Shown one piece after another: positions 1 through 5,878 of a DNA stretch of 12,939 nucleotides. This DNA is from DASUFI01 sp036274635 (GTDB taxonomy: Bacteria; Planctomycetota; B15-G4), in the NCBI GenBank assembly GCA_036274635.1, contig DASUFI010000068.1, positions 1 to 12,939 of the forward strand. Reading direction: 5' to 3'. Within the stretch, counting starts at the first letter, position 1, and every line of letters begins with the position of its first letter. Below the pieces are notes generated by a model, which saw nothing but the letters and a program-made list of their open reading frames with translations, was not told where the DNA came from and did no database searches. A program made the position numbers and the translations under genes.

Positions 1-123
1 GCCGCGCAGCAGGTTCTGCTCGGCGGGGAAGCCCGCGACGTCCACGGGCGTGGGCTCGGCGCGCGGCACGTCGCACGCGCCGAGCAGCAACAGCAGCAGC
101 AGCAGTGCCCCGGAACGCCACAT
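1..123 (-). CDS. Lipoprotein, N-terminal fragment (runs off the left edge)
   Basis: Only the first 41 codons are inside the window. The ATG is at 121-123 and the frame stays open to base 1. The N-terminus reads MWRSGALLLLLLLLGAC: a short charged start, a run of eight leucines, and a lipobox (LGAC) with the lipidated cysteine at residue 17. This is a textbook type II signal peptide, so the product should be exported and anchored in a membrane by a lipid. The mature part seen here (DVPRAEPTPVDVAGFPAEQN) has no recognisable domain and the function is unknown. The gene is divergent from ndk, with 123 bases between the two starts. The leucine run is encoded by a CTG/TTG trinucleotide tract (bases 85-105). 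The lipoprotein call is firm; nothing can be said about its role. Confidence 0.8.
   Translation of the reverse strand, partial: MWRSGALLLLLLLLGACDVPRAEPTPVDVAGFPAEQNLLRG
85..105 (-). repeat. CTG/TTG trinucleotide tract in a signal peptide
   Basis: Seven consecutive leucine codons (CTG five times, TTG, CTG on the minus strand; CAG and CAA on the plus strand) encode the hydrophobic core of the lipoprotein signal peptide. The tract is short but nearly perfect, so changes in unit number would change the signal-peptide length without a frameshift. Confidence 0.6.
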
Positions 124-246
124 CGGCCGCCAGCCTACCCCTCCGCCCCGAGCCCCTGAAGGCCCCGCCGGCCCCCTTTCGCCGGCCTCCTTGCCACCGG
201 TACGATGACCCCCCTTTGCCCCCCCGCCTGGAGACCAGGGCCCGTG
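124..246. promoter_or_regulatory. Divergent intergenic region, probable promoters for both flanking genes
   Basis: This gap separates the start of the minus-strand lipoprotein from the ATG of ndk, so promoters for both directions most likely lie here. I see no convincing -35/-10 pair. TACGAT at 201-206 resembles a -10 box for the ndk side, but no good -35 lies at the right distance. Two copies of the palindrome GCCGGC, at 167-172 and 181-186, could pair as a 6-bp hairpin with an 8-base loop. A weak Shine-Dalgarno-like GGAGA lies at 230-234 ahead of ndk. The regulatory role is inferred from position alone. Confidence 0.35.
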
Positions 247-711
247 ATGGAACGGACGCTCATCATCCTGAAGCCCGATGCCGTGCAGCGCGGCCTCATG
301 GGTCGCATCCTGCAGCGCTTCGAGGAGAAGGGCCTCAAGGTCGTGGCGGCGCGCTTCCAGCGGCTGCCGGAGAGCCTGCTGGAGCAGCACTACGCCTCGC
401 ACAAGGGCAAGCCCTTCTACCCGGGCCTCGTGCGCTTCATGTCCGAGAGCCCGGTGCTGGTCATGGTGCTCGAGGCGGCCGGCGTGATCACGACGTGCCG
501 GCGCATGATGGGCAAGACCTTCGGCTCGGAGGCCGAGCCCGGCACGATCCGTGGAGACTTCGGCATCAGCCGCTCCTACAACCTCGTCCACGGATCGGAC
601 AGCAAGGAGGCCGCCGAGCGGGAGATCGCGCTGTTCTTCGACGCGAACGAGATCGTCGAGTGGCAGCCGGCGGGACATCGATGGGTATACGACGCGGAAG
701 ACCTGGGCTGA
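247..711 (+). CDS. ndk: Nucleoside diphosphate kinase
   Basis: A 154-residue protein that transfers the terminal phosphate of ATP onto other nucleoside diphosphates through a phosphohistidine, balancing cytosolic NTP and dNTP pools. The family hallmarks are all present: ILKPDA at 7-12 with the ATP-binding Lys9, FYPGLVRFM at 57-65, Arg85 and Thr91 in the CRRMMGKT segment, PGTIRGDFG at 98-106, and the active-site NLVHGSDS at 112-119 with catalytic His115 and Ser117. Length is normal for the family (about 140-155). I chose the ATG at 247 because MERTLIILKPDA is the standard N-terminus. An in-frame ATG at 205 would add 14 proline-rich residues with no family match, and a GTG at 244 is also possible. 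Its 3' end overlaps the next gene by 31 bases, so it is probably the first gene of a four-gene transcript. The ISRSYN stretch before the active site differs a little from the common form ending in RN. Confidence 0.97.
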   Translation: MERTLIILKPDAVQRGLMGRILQRFEEKGLKVVAARFQRLPESLLEQHYASHKGKPFYPGLVRFMSESPVLVMVLEAAGVITTCRRMMGKTFGSEAEPGTIRGDFGISRSYNLVHGSDSKEAAEREIALFFDANEIVEWQPAGHRWVYDAEDLG

Positions 712-1733
712 GACGCGCGGCCGTCCTCCTGCTGGCAGCGCTGGCCGGCTGCGGCCTGTCCAAGGCCGAGCAGGCGCGGCTGGACGTGCACAAGGCCAAC
801 GCCTCGGACTTCTTCTCGCGCTCCGACTACCAGCGCGCGCTGCAGCAGGCCAACAAGGCCATCGCGCTGGACCCGGACGACGCGACCATGGCGCTGGTGC
901 GTGCCCACTGCCTGCTGCGCATCGGCACCGCCACCAGGAACGGCGTGCTCATCGACGAGAGCATCGGCGCCTTCGAGGAGATGCGCAGCCAATGGCCCGA
1001 CGACGACCGCTCCACGCTGGGCCTCGGCAGCGCGCAGCTCGCCCGGGCCCTGAGCATGGAGGACGAGATCGCACGCGCCGAGAAGCGCCTGGAGAGCGAG
1101 TTCCTCGCCGACACGGGCCGCAAGGAGGAGCAGGACCGCATCACGGCGGCGCAGGAGGCGCGCGTCGCGAGCCTGCACGACGCCGAGACCGCGCTGCGCG
1201 AGGTGCTCTCGCACGAGCTGCAGAAGGACAACCCCATCGCCGTCACGGATCTCGTGCTCGTGCTGCACGCCGAGGGCGGCCGCGACGCCGAGGCCGAGCC
1301 CCTGGCCGACCAGGCCCTGCGCCTGCTGGACGAGAACAGCTCCATCAACCAGACCAAGCTGGACAAGAACCCGCGCCTCTCGCCCGGCTCCAAGCTCGAG
1401 CTGGAGCAGCAGATCAAGAACAACAAGGAGAAGGAGCTGAGCCTGCGCGACCTGCTGGCCACGGCCGCCCTGCAGCGCGGCGACACCGACGGCTTCCTGA
1501 CGCAGATGCAGCTGCTCGAGGACCGCGGCCTGCTGGACGAGGTGCAGTACTGGAACCGCGCCGGCGTGTACGAGAAGCTCGGCCGCCTCGACCTCGCCGT
1601 GGCGGACCTCGAGAGCTACCTGCGCCTGCGCAGCCGGCGCTTCACCAGCTACGAGCAGGACGATCGCGCGCCCGAGGTCTTCCGGCGCATCGAGGTGCTG
1701 CGTGAGCGGCAGGCCGCCACGACGCCGCGTTGA
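681..1733 (+). CDS. TPR-like lipoprotein
   Basis: A 350-residue protein with an arginine-rich N-terminus, a hydrophobic stretch AAVLLLAALAGC and a lipobox cysteine at residue 24, so it is predicted to be exported and lipid-anchored. The mature part is mostly helical and charged. Residues about 40-73 (FFSRSDYQRALQQANKAIAL, then DPDDATMA) form a clear tetratricopeptide repeat. A weaker one lies at 85-120, and another near the C-terminus contains AGVYEKLGRLDLAVADLESY. The middle, rich in Glu, Lys and Gln, may be coiled coil. TPR lipoproteins usually act as protein-interaction scaffolds in envelope assembly; the partner here is unknown. The ATG at 681 lies inside the end of ndk and is the only start that gives a clean signal peptide. 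The frame is open further upstream, but that stretch is a non-coding shadow across ndk. Its 3' end overlaps rnpA by 32 bases. Confidence 0.85.
   Translation: MGIRRGRPGLRRAAVLLLAALAGCGLSKAEQARLDVHKANASDFFSRSDYQRALQQANKAIALDPDDATMALVRAHCLLRIGTATRNGVLIDESIGAFEEMRSQWPDDDRSTLGLGSAQLARALSMEDEIARAEKRLESEFLADTGRKEEQDRITAAQEARVASLHDAETALREVLSHELQKDNPIAVTDLVLVLHAEGGRDAEAEPLADQALRLLDENSSINQTKLDKNPRLSPGSKLELEQQIKNNKEKELSLRDLLATAALQRGDTDGFLTQMQLLEDRGLLDEVQYWNRAGVYEKLGRLDLAVADLESYLRLRSRRFTSYEQDDRAPEVFRRIEVLRERQAATTPR
1692..1697 (+). promoter_or_regulatory. Shine-Dalgarno site supporting the GTG start of rnpA
   Basis: GAGGTG lies 4 bases before the GTG at 1702, inside the coding end of the preceding lipoprotein gene. 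It matches the core of the anti-Shine-Dalgarno complement. It supports 1702 as the rnpA start although this lengthens the protein slightly and makes it overlap the upstream gene. The identification rests on sequence match and spacing only. Confidence 0.5.
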
Positions 1734-2088
1734 GGGCGGCCTGCCCCGCCCCGCGCGCCTGCGGCGCCGCGCGGAGTTCGAGGCCGTCTACGCCGCCGGC
1801 CACAAGCTCGTCGAGGCGCGCGTCGTGGCCTTCGTGGTGCGCGCCGCCGAACGCGCCTCGGGCTGCCGCCTCGGCCTCTCCGTCAGCCGCAAGGTCGGCA
1901 ATGCGCCCACCCGCAACCGCGTCAAGCGCGTCCTGCGCGACGCCTTCCGCAAGCTGGCTCCGGCCTGCTCCGAGCCGCTCGACCTGATCCTCGTCGCCCG
2001 ACCCGGCAAGGCGCCGGCCAGCGCCGCCGAGGCGCACGAGAGCCTCAGCCGAGTCCTCGACCGGTGGCGCCGCTCCCGCCGAGCCTGA
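1702..2088 (+). CDS. rnpA: Ribonuclease P protein component
   Basis: A 128-residue very basic protein, the protein subunit of RNase P that helps the RNA subunit trim the 5' leader from tRNA precursors. The family signature is clear: LPRPARLRRRAEFEAVY at 14-30 matches the usual N-terminal strand and helix, and LGLSVSRKVGNAPTRNRVKR at 57-76 carries the RNRxKR basic motif (71-76) that contacts RNase P RNA, followed by VLRDAFR. It starts at a GTG (1702) with a good GAGGTG ribosome site. The extra ten or so N-terminal residues are Arg/Pro-rich and not typical. No ATG is available in this frame closer to the conserved region. It overlaps the TPR lipoprotein by 32 bases and is followed after 3 bases by yidD. 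That pairing is the common bacterial order, but the usual upstream rpmH is replaced here by the lipoprotein gene and ndk. Confidence 0.95.
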   Translation: MSGRPPRRRVEGGLPRPARLRRRAEFEAVYAAGHKLVEARVVAFVVRAAERASGCRLGLSVSRKVGNAPTRNRVKRVLRDAFRKLAPACSEPLDLILVARPGKAPASAAEAHESLSRVLDRWRRSRRA

Positions 2089-2091
2089 ACC

Positions 2092-2337
2092 GTGGGCACC
2101 CTCCTCTCCCTGCTGCTGTCGGCCTGGCGCGCCACCGTCGGCCGCCTGCTGCCCGACTCCTGCCGCTTCACCCCGAGCTGCAGCCACTACGCCGCCGAGG
2201 CCCTGCTCCGCCGCGGCCCCCTCGTCGGCACCGCGCTCGCCGCCTGGCGCGTGCTGCGCTGCAACCCGCTCAGCAGGGGCGGCTACGACCCGGTCGTGAA
2301 GAGCGTGCCGAGCTGCGGCGAGGGGCCGATGGCTTGA
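2092..2337 (+). CDS. yidD: Membrane protein insertion efficiency factor YidD
   Basis: An 81-residue protein of the YidD family, a small inner-membrane-associated protein that improves membrane protein insertion together with YidC. The diagnostic motifs are present: LPDSCRFTPSCSHYAAEAL at 20-38, with Cys24 and Cys30, and LRCNPLSRGGYDPV at 55-68, with Cys57. The N-terminus (LLSLLLSAWRATVGRLL) looks like the amphipathic membrane-binding helix seen in the family. The length is normal. It starts at a GTG 3 bases after the rnpA stop, with no strong ribosome site of its own, so it is probably translated by coupling with rnpA. The gene ends 33 bases before the end of the convergent minus-strand operon, so yidC, which often follows, is not here. 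Confidence 0.95.
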   Translation: MGTLLSLLLSAWRATVGRLLPDSCRFTPSCSHYAAEALLRRGPLVGTALAAWRVLRCNPLSRGGYDPVVKSVPSCGEGPMA

Positions 2338-2357
2338 TGCTCGGCCTGCGGGCGCCG

Positions 2358-2387
2358 CGCCGCCCGGACCTCAAAAGTCCGGCGGCG
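2358..2387. terminator. GC-rich hairpin between convergent transcription units
   Basis: CCGGAC (2364-2369) pairs with GTCCGG (2377-2382) around the 7-base loop CTCAAAA. After one bulged C (2363), five more pairs form between 2358-2362 and 2383-2387. The stem spans the gap after yidD and the last codons of the minus-strand chaperone gene, whose stop codon (2371-2373) lies in the loop. A hairpin at a convergence point suggests a shared bidirectional terminator. There is no T-run on either side, so it is not a classic intrinsic terminator and could instead be chance pairing in GC-rich DNA. Confidence 0.35.
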
Positions 2388-4257
2388 GCTGGCCGTCATT
2401 GCCCGCCGGCTTCTTCCGGGAGATCTCGGCCACCTCGAGGTTGTGGCTGGCCATGAGGGCCTCGGGGGCGAGGGCGCGCTGGGCCTCGGCCGAGCGCTGG
2501 GAGCTGAGCGTGCGGCGCGCGGTCTCGATGCCGGCCGTGTCCGCCAGCATCTCGGCCTTGTCGGGGAAGCTGCGGGCGCGCACGAGGGCGATGGCGGTCT
2601 GCGCCGACGGCGTGTGGCGCACGGGCTCGGAGACGCCGTTCACGCCGAGGCGGAAGATGGCCTGCGCCACCTTGAGCTGGCGCTCCACGCTGGTGGGATC
2701 CTCGTCGCCGGTGGGATGGCGCATGTAGCTCTTGGGCACGCCGGTGAAGGACAGGACGCGCGCCGACTCGGGGCGCGGCACGCTGTCCCACACCAGGTGC
2801 TCGAACTCCGCGATGCGCGCAGCGATCTCGCCGCGCTCGGCGGCGTCGAGCACCTGCTTGCGCGCAGCGGCCTTGTCCTCGTCGGTGGCCTCGGCGCCGA
2901 GCGCGGCGGCGGCTTCGTCGGCGCGCTTCTGCGCGGCGTCGACCAGCGGCTGGATCACGGCCTGGCACTCGGGCAGCTCGCGCGCCGCCTGGCGCAGCGC
3001 CTCGCGGTAGTCCGTGGCGGGCTTGCTGCGGCGGCTGTTGCGCCAGTTGGTGACCAGCTTGTCGTGCGCCTCCTCGAAGGTGAGCGGGCGGCTGGGCTGA
3101 TCGGCCTCCACCAGCACGACGTGCACGTTCGTCTGCGTGGCCGTGTCGGGGGCGCCGAGGTAGACCGTGCCCACCTTCTGCTGCGCCAGCAAGTACGGCA
3201 GCATCGGGTCGCCGATGTCGGGCAGCTTGGCCAGCTCGTCGTTGCCCAGCAGGCCCTCGGGGTTGGCGAAGGTGAGACCGGCGTCCTCCATGATCCTGCG
3301 GAAGGCCTCGACGCTCTTGTCCTCGCCGGCCTCGAAGAGCTTGGTGGCCACCTGCGCTGCGCCGGCGACCTTGAGCTCGTGCGCGATCACGGCCTTGATC
3401 TCGTCGGTGGGCTCCTGGACGTCGGGCCAGCGCTCCTCGCCGATCTCCTCGAAGCGCTGCTGCACCTCCTCCGCCGTCGGCTCGGCCAGCGGCGCCAGCT
3501 TCTCGGCCGGCACCGCGTGCTCGCCCTCGCCCAGGGGCGCCCAGGCGTAGGCCACGTCCAGGCGGCGCGGCTCGACGTACATGCCGTCGCGCAGGTTCTG
3601 GGGCGTGTCGTCCCACAGCTTCTGCAGCTCCTCGGTGGTCGGGTCGCCGAGCTGCTCGTCGGTGAGGTCGGCGATGACCACGGCGTCGTAGTCGAAGCGC
3701 TCGTTGTCCTGGCGCCAGCGCAGGTAGACGTCATCGGCGTTGACGACGCCCGCGGCCTGGACGTCGAACTGGGCCCAGCGGGCACCCAGGATGAAGTCGT
3801 GGATGAAGCTCTCGAGCGCACGCGCCGAGGAGAAGCCGAGCCTGTCACGCCACCAGAACGTGTACATCTCGGCGGAGACCGGCTGGCCGCCGAAGACCTG
3901 CTGCTTCACGAAGTCGCCCACGTCGCGGTCCGTGGCCTCGAGCCCCGCGCCACGCGCCTCCGCGAGGCGGATCAGGTGCGCCCAGATCTCGGGGTCCTTC
4001 ACGTCGCTCGATCCCGTCTGCGTGTAGGCGAAGCGGCTGAGCGCCTGGCGCACCTCCATGAAGTCCGCCGTGCTGGTCACGTGCCGCTGGCCGGAGCTGT
4101 GCACGTCGAACTGCCCGTAGACCTCGACCGTGGCGTGCTCCGAAAGCAGGTTCTTGAGGCTGCCGAAGCCCGAGAAGGTGGCGAAGATCAGCACCGAGAA
4201 GACCACCGTGACCCACATGATGGGCTTCTCGTACTTGCGGAAGATGGCGAAGCTCAT
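2371..4257 (-). CDS. Membrane-anchored PpiD/SurA-like periplasmic chaperone
   Basis: A 628-residue protein with a short cytoplasmic N-terminus (MSFAIFRKYEKP), one membrane segment at about 12-33 and a long, presumably periplasmic, helical remainder. This is the architecture of PpiD, which helps newly exported proteins fold. The SurA/PpiD-type N-terminal helical domain would be residues about 45-175 (for example DVGDFVKQQVFGGQPVSAEM). A clear parvulin catalytic domain is missing. Only fragments recall it, such as AIFRLGVNGVSEPV at 543-556 followed by TAIALVRARSFP, with long helical, Ala/Glu-rich insertions (about 440-490) between. It may therefore be a chaperone without isomerase activity. The ATG at 4257 overlaps the scpB stop as ATGA. 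The frame is open a further 57 codons upstream, but that stretch lies inside scpB and would bury the membrane anchor. It is the last gene of the operon. The fold assignment is moderate and the exact family uncertain. Confidence 0.7.
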   Translation of the reverse strand: MSFAIFRKYEKPIMWVTVVFSVLIFATFSGFGSLKNLLSEHATVEVYGQFDVHSSGQRHVTSTADFMEVRQALSRFAYTQTGSSDVKDPEIWAHLIRLAEARGAGLEATDRDVGDFVKQQVFGGQPVSAEMYTFWWRDRLGFSSARALESFIHDFILGARWAQFDVQAAGVVNADDVYLRWRQDNERFDYDAVVIADLTDEQLGDPTTEELQKLWDDTPQNLRDGMYVEPRRLDVAYAWAPLGEGEHAVPAEKLAPLAEPTAEEVQQRFEEIGEERWPDVQEPTDEIKAVIAHELKVAGAAQVATKLFEAGEDKSVEAFRRIMEDAGLTFANPEGLLGNDELAKLPDIGDPMLPYLLAQQKVGTVYLGAPDTATQTNVHVVLVEADQPSRPLTFEEAHDKLVTNWRNSRRSKPATDYREALRQAARELPECQAVIQPLVDAAQKRADEAAAALGAEATDEDKAAARKQVLDAAERGEIAARIAEFEHLVWDSVPRPESARVLSFTGVPKSYMRHPTGDEDPTSVERQLKVAQAIFRLGVNGVSEPVRHTPSAQTAIALVRARSFPDKAEMLADTAGIETARRTLSSQRSAEAQRALAPEALMASHNLEVAEISRKKPAGNDGQPPPDF

Positions 4258-4925
4258 GGCGTTTCCAGCAGGTCCTTCACGTCCGGCAGGGCCTTGAGCG
4301 ACTTCAGCCCGAAGTGGTCGAGGAAGCGCTTCGTGGTCGCGTAGAGCAGCGGGTGGCCCGGGTCGGCGGAGCGGCCCGTTATCCGGATCAGGTCGCGGTC
4401 GAGCAAGAGGCGCAGCACGGGGCCGCACTGCACGCCGCGCACCGCCTCGATGTCCGCGCGCGTGAGCGGCTGGCGGTAGGCCACCACGGCCAGCGTCTCC
4501 AGCGCCGCGGGCGAGAGGCGCTCGACCTCGGTCTTCTTGCGCAGGGCCGCGACGTCGGGGTGGAAGGCGGCGCGCGTCAGGAAGCGCCAGCCGCCGGCGA
4601 TCTCGACCAGCTCGATGGCGCCCTCGCGCGTGCGCCAGGCGAGGACCAGCTCCTCCAGCGCGGCCTGCACGGCGGGCGCCTCGGCCCCCAGCGCCGCGGC
4701 CAGGCGCGCCGGGGTCAGCGGCTGCCCCGAAGCGAAGAGCAGCGCCTCGACGCGCTGGCTCAGCGGGCGCGACGGGCCACCGGCCGGAGCTTCGGCCTCG
4801 TCGGGGGCCTCGTCGGGGCCGTCCACGGGCGCGACGCGCCCGGCCGGCGCCGCCTCCTCCTCCACCTCCGGAGGAAGCGCATGCGGCACGGGCTTGTCGT
4901 CCGACGGCGTGGCCTTCTCGATCAT
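4254..4925 (-). CDS. scpB: Segregation and condensation protein B
   Basis: A 223-residue ScpB protein, the winged-helix kleisin-associated subunit of the SMC-ScpA-ScpB complex that organises and helps segregate the chromosome in the cytosol. The two winged-helix domains are visible. The first starts at RVEALLFASGQPL (58-70). The second contains LSPAALETLAVVAYRQPLTR (137-156), DIEAVRGV (158-165) and the signature ITGRSADPGHPLLYATTKRF (182-201), followed by LDHFGL. Residues 1-52 form an acidic, Pro/Ala/Glu-rich extension that is probably disordered and not part of the core fold. Both ends overlap neighbours by 4 bases (ATGA), so translation is probably coupled to the exported isomerase before it and the PpiD-like chaperone after it. 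scpA, a frequent neighbour, is not in the window. The identity is firm. Confidence 0.95.
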   Translation of the reverse strand: MIEKATPSDDKPVPHALPPEVEEEAAPAGRVAPVDGPDEAPDEAEAPAGGPSRPLSQRVEALLFASGQPLTPARLAAALGAEAPAVQAALEELVLAWRTREGAIELVEIAGGWRFLTRAAFHPDVAALRKKTEVERLSPAALETLAVVAYRQPLTRADIEAVRGVQCGPVLRLLLDRDLIRITGRSADPGHPLLYATTKRFLDHFGLKSLKALPDVKDLLETP

Positions 4926-5878
4926 GGGGACCTCGCGGGGCGGCTCACACGATATCTGTCCGACACGCGGGCTTCAAAGACGGTCAGCTCGTCGGCCTCC
5001 AGCGGGCGGGCGGCCAGCTCGGCCTCGATCGAGTCGCGCAGCTCGGACCACGGCGCCGTGGACGGCGGCGCGCGATCGGCCAGGCGCACGATGCGCCACA
5101 GGGTCTTGCCGTTGAGGAGCAGCGCCTCGGGGCCCAGCACGCCGCCGGGCTGGAGCGCGTCGGCACCCTTGAGCAGCGGCGCGTCGCTGGCCAGCGGCAT
5201 GGCGGGCAGGTCGCCGCCGTGCGCGGCCGAGGGATGGATGGAGTGCCGCTTGGCCAGCACGGAGAAGGACGCGCCCTCGGCGAGCTGGCCGGCGATGTCC
5301 TTCGCCAGCGCCTCGTTGTCCACCACGATGAGCTGCACCATCTCGTAGCCGCTGCGCAGCTGGTCGAGGCGCACGGCGCGCTCGAGCAGCAGCGAGGCCA
5401 GCACCATGCGCCGCACCTCGGCGTGGTGCTGCTCGGGCGTCATGCCGTGGCGGATGCGCAGGTACTCCTCCAGCGGCATCTTCTCGTCCACCTCGGTGGC
5501 GAAGCTGGCCTTCTGCTCGGCGATGGCGCTCTCGACCTCCTTGTCCAGCACGTCCGCCGCCACGTCGATGCCCTCGCGCTGCGCGTCGAGCCCGGCCGCG
5601 GTGCTCAGCACCATCTGGCGGATGACCTCCGCCGAGCGCGCCGGCGTCGCGAGGTCGAGCTGCCGGAAGATGTCGCTGCGCGTCAGCTCGAGCTCCCCCA
5701 CCGTGACGACCACGTCGTCCCTTCCCAGCGCCAGCGTGGTGAGCTCCGCCGCGCCCACGCGCGCCGGCGGCGCCACGGGCGCGGCCGGAGCCGCTGTCGT
5801 CGGCACCTGCGACCTGGCCGGCGCCGCGAGCAGCAGCGCCAGGATCGCGCGCTGCGCCCCTGTCGCGAAGCGCGTCAC
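4922..5878 (-). CDS. Exported parvulin/SurA-like peptidyl-prolyl isomerase
   Basis: A 318-residue protein beginning at a GTG (5876-5878) that overlaps the previous stop as GTGA. The N-terminus VTRFATGAQRAILALLLAAP is a Sec signal peptide, probably cut around residues 22-24, followed by an Ala/Pro linker (25-41). Residues about 54-170 resemble the SurA N-terminal chaperone domain, with the typical opening VVVTVGELELTRSDIFRQL. Residues about 180-270 resemble a parvulin domain: VQLIVVDNEALAKDIAGQL, EGASFSVLAKRHSI, HGGDLPAMPL (230-239) and the closing LWRIVRLADRAP. Parvulins speed cis-trans isomerisation at proline bonds and often act as chaperones for outer-membrane or secreted proteins. I cannot judge whether the active site is intact. 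The preceding frame is open for a long way upstream, but it runs antiparallel-shadow fashion through the neighbouring gene and has no protein character. It sits between the zinc-ribbon exported protein and scpB. Confidence 0.8.
   Translation of the reverse strand: MTRFATGAQRAILALLLAAPARSQVPTTAAPAAPVAPPARVGAAELTTLALGRDDVVVTVGELELTRSDIFRQLDLATPARSAEVIRQMVLSTAAGLDAQREGIDVAADVLDKEVESAIAEQKASFATEVDEKMPLEEYLRIRHGMTPEQHHAEVRRMVLASLLLERAVRLDQLRSGYEMVQLIVVDNEALAKDIAGQLAEGASFSVLAKRHSIHPSAAHGGDLPAMPLASDAPLLKGADALQPGGVLGPEALLLNGKTLWRIVRLADRAPPSTAPWSELRDSIEAELAARPLEADELTVFEARVSDRYRVSRPARSP

Noticed and set aside
105..680. Long open frame upstream of the TPR lipoprotein start, on the plus strand
   Set aside because: It overlaps ndk in another frame, is Arg/Pro/Ala-rich without any domain, and lacks a sensible N-terminus. 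The signal peptide beginning at 681 marks the real start.
2443..4344. Plus-strand open frame of over 600 codons opposite the PpiD-like gene
   Set aside because: The translation is Leu/Gly/Arg/Val-rich and repetitive, typical of antisense frames in GC-rich genes. The minus strand here has a membrane anchor, helical domain features and coupled starts.
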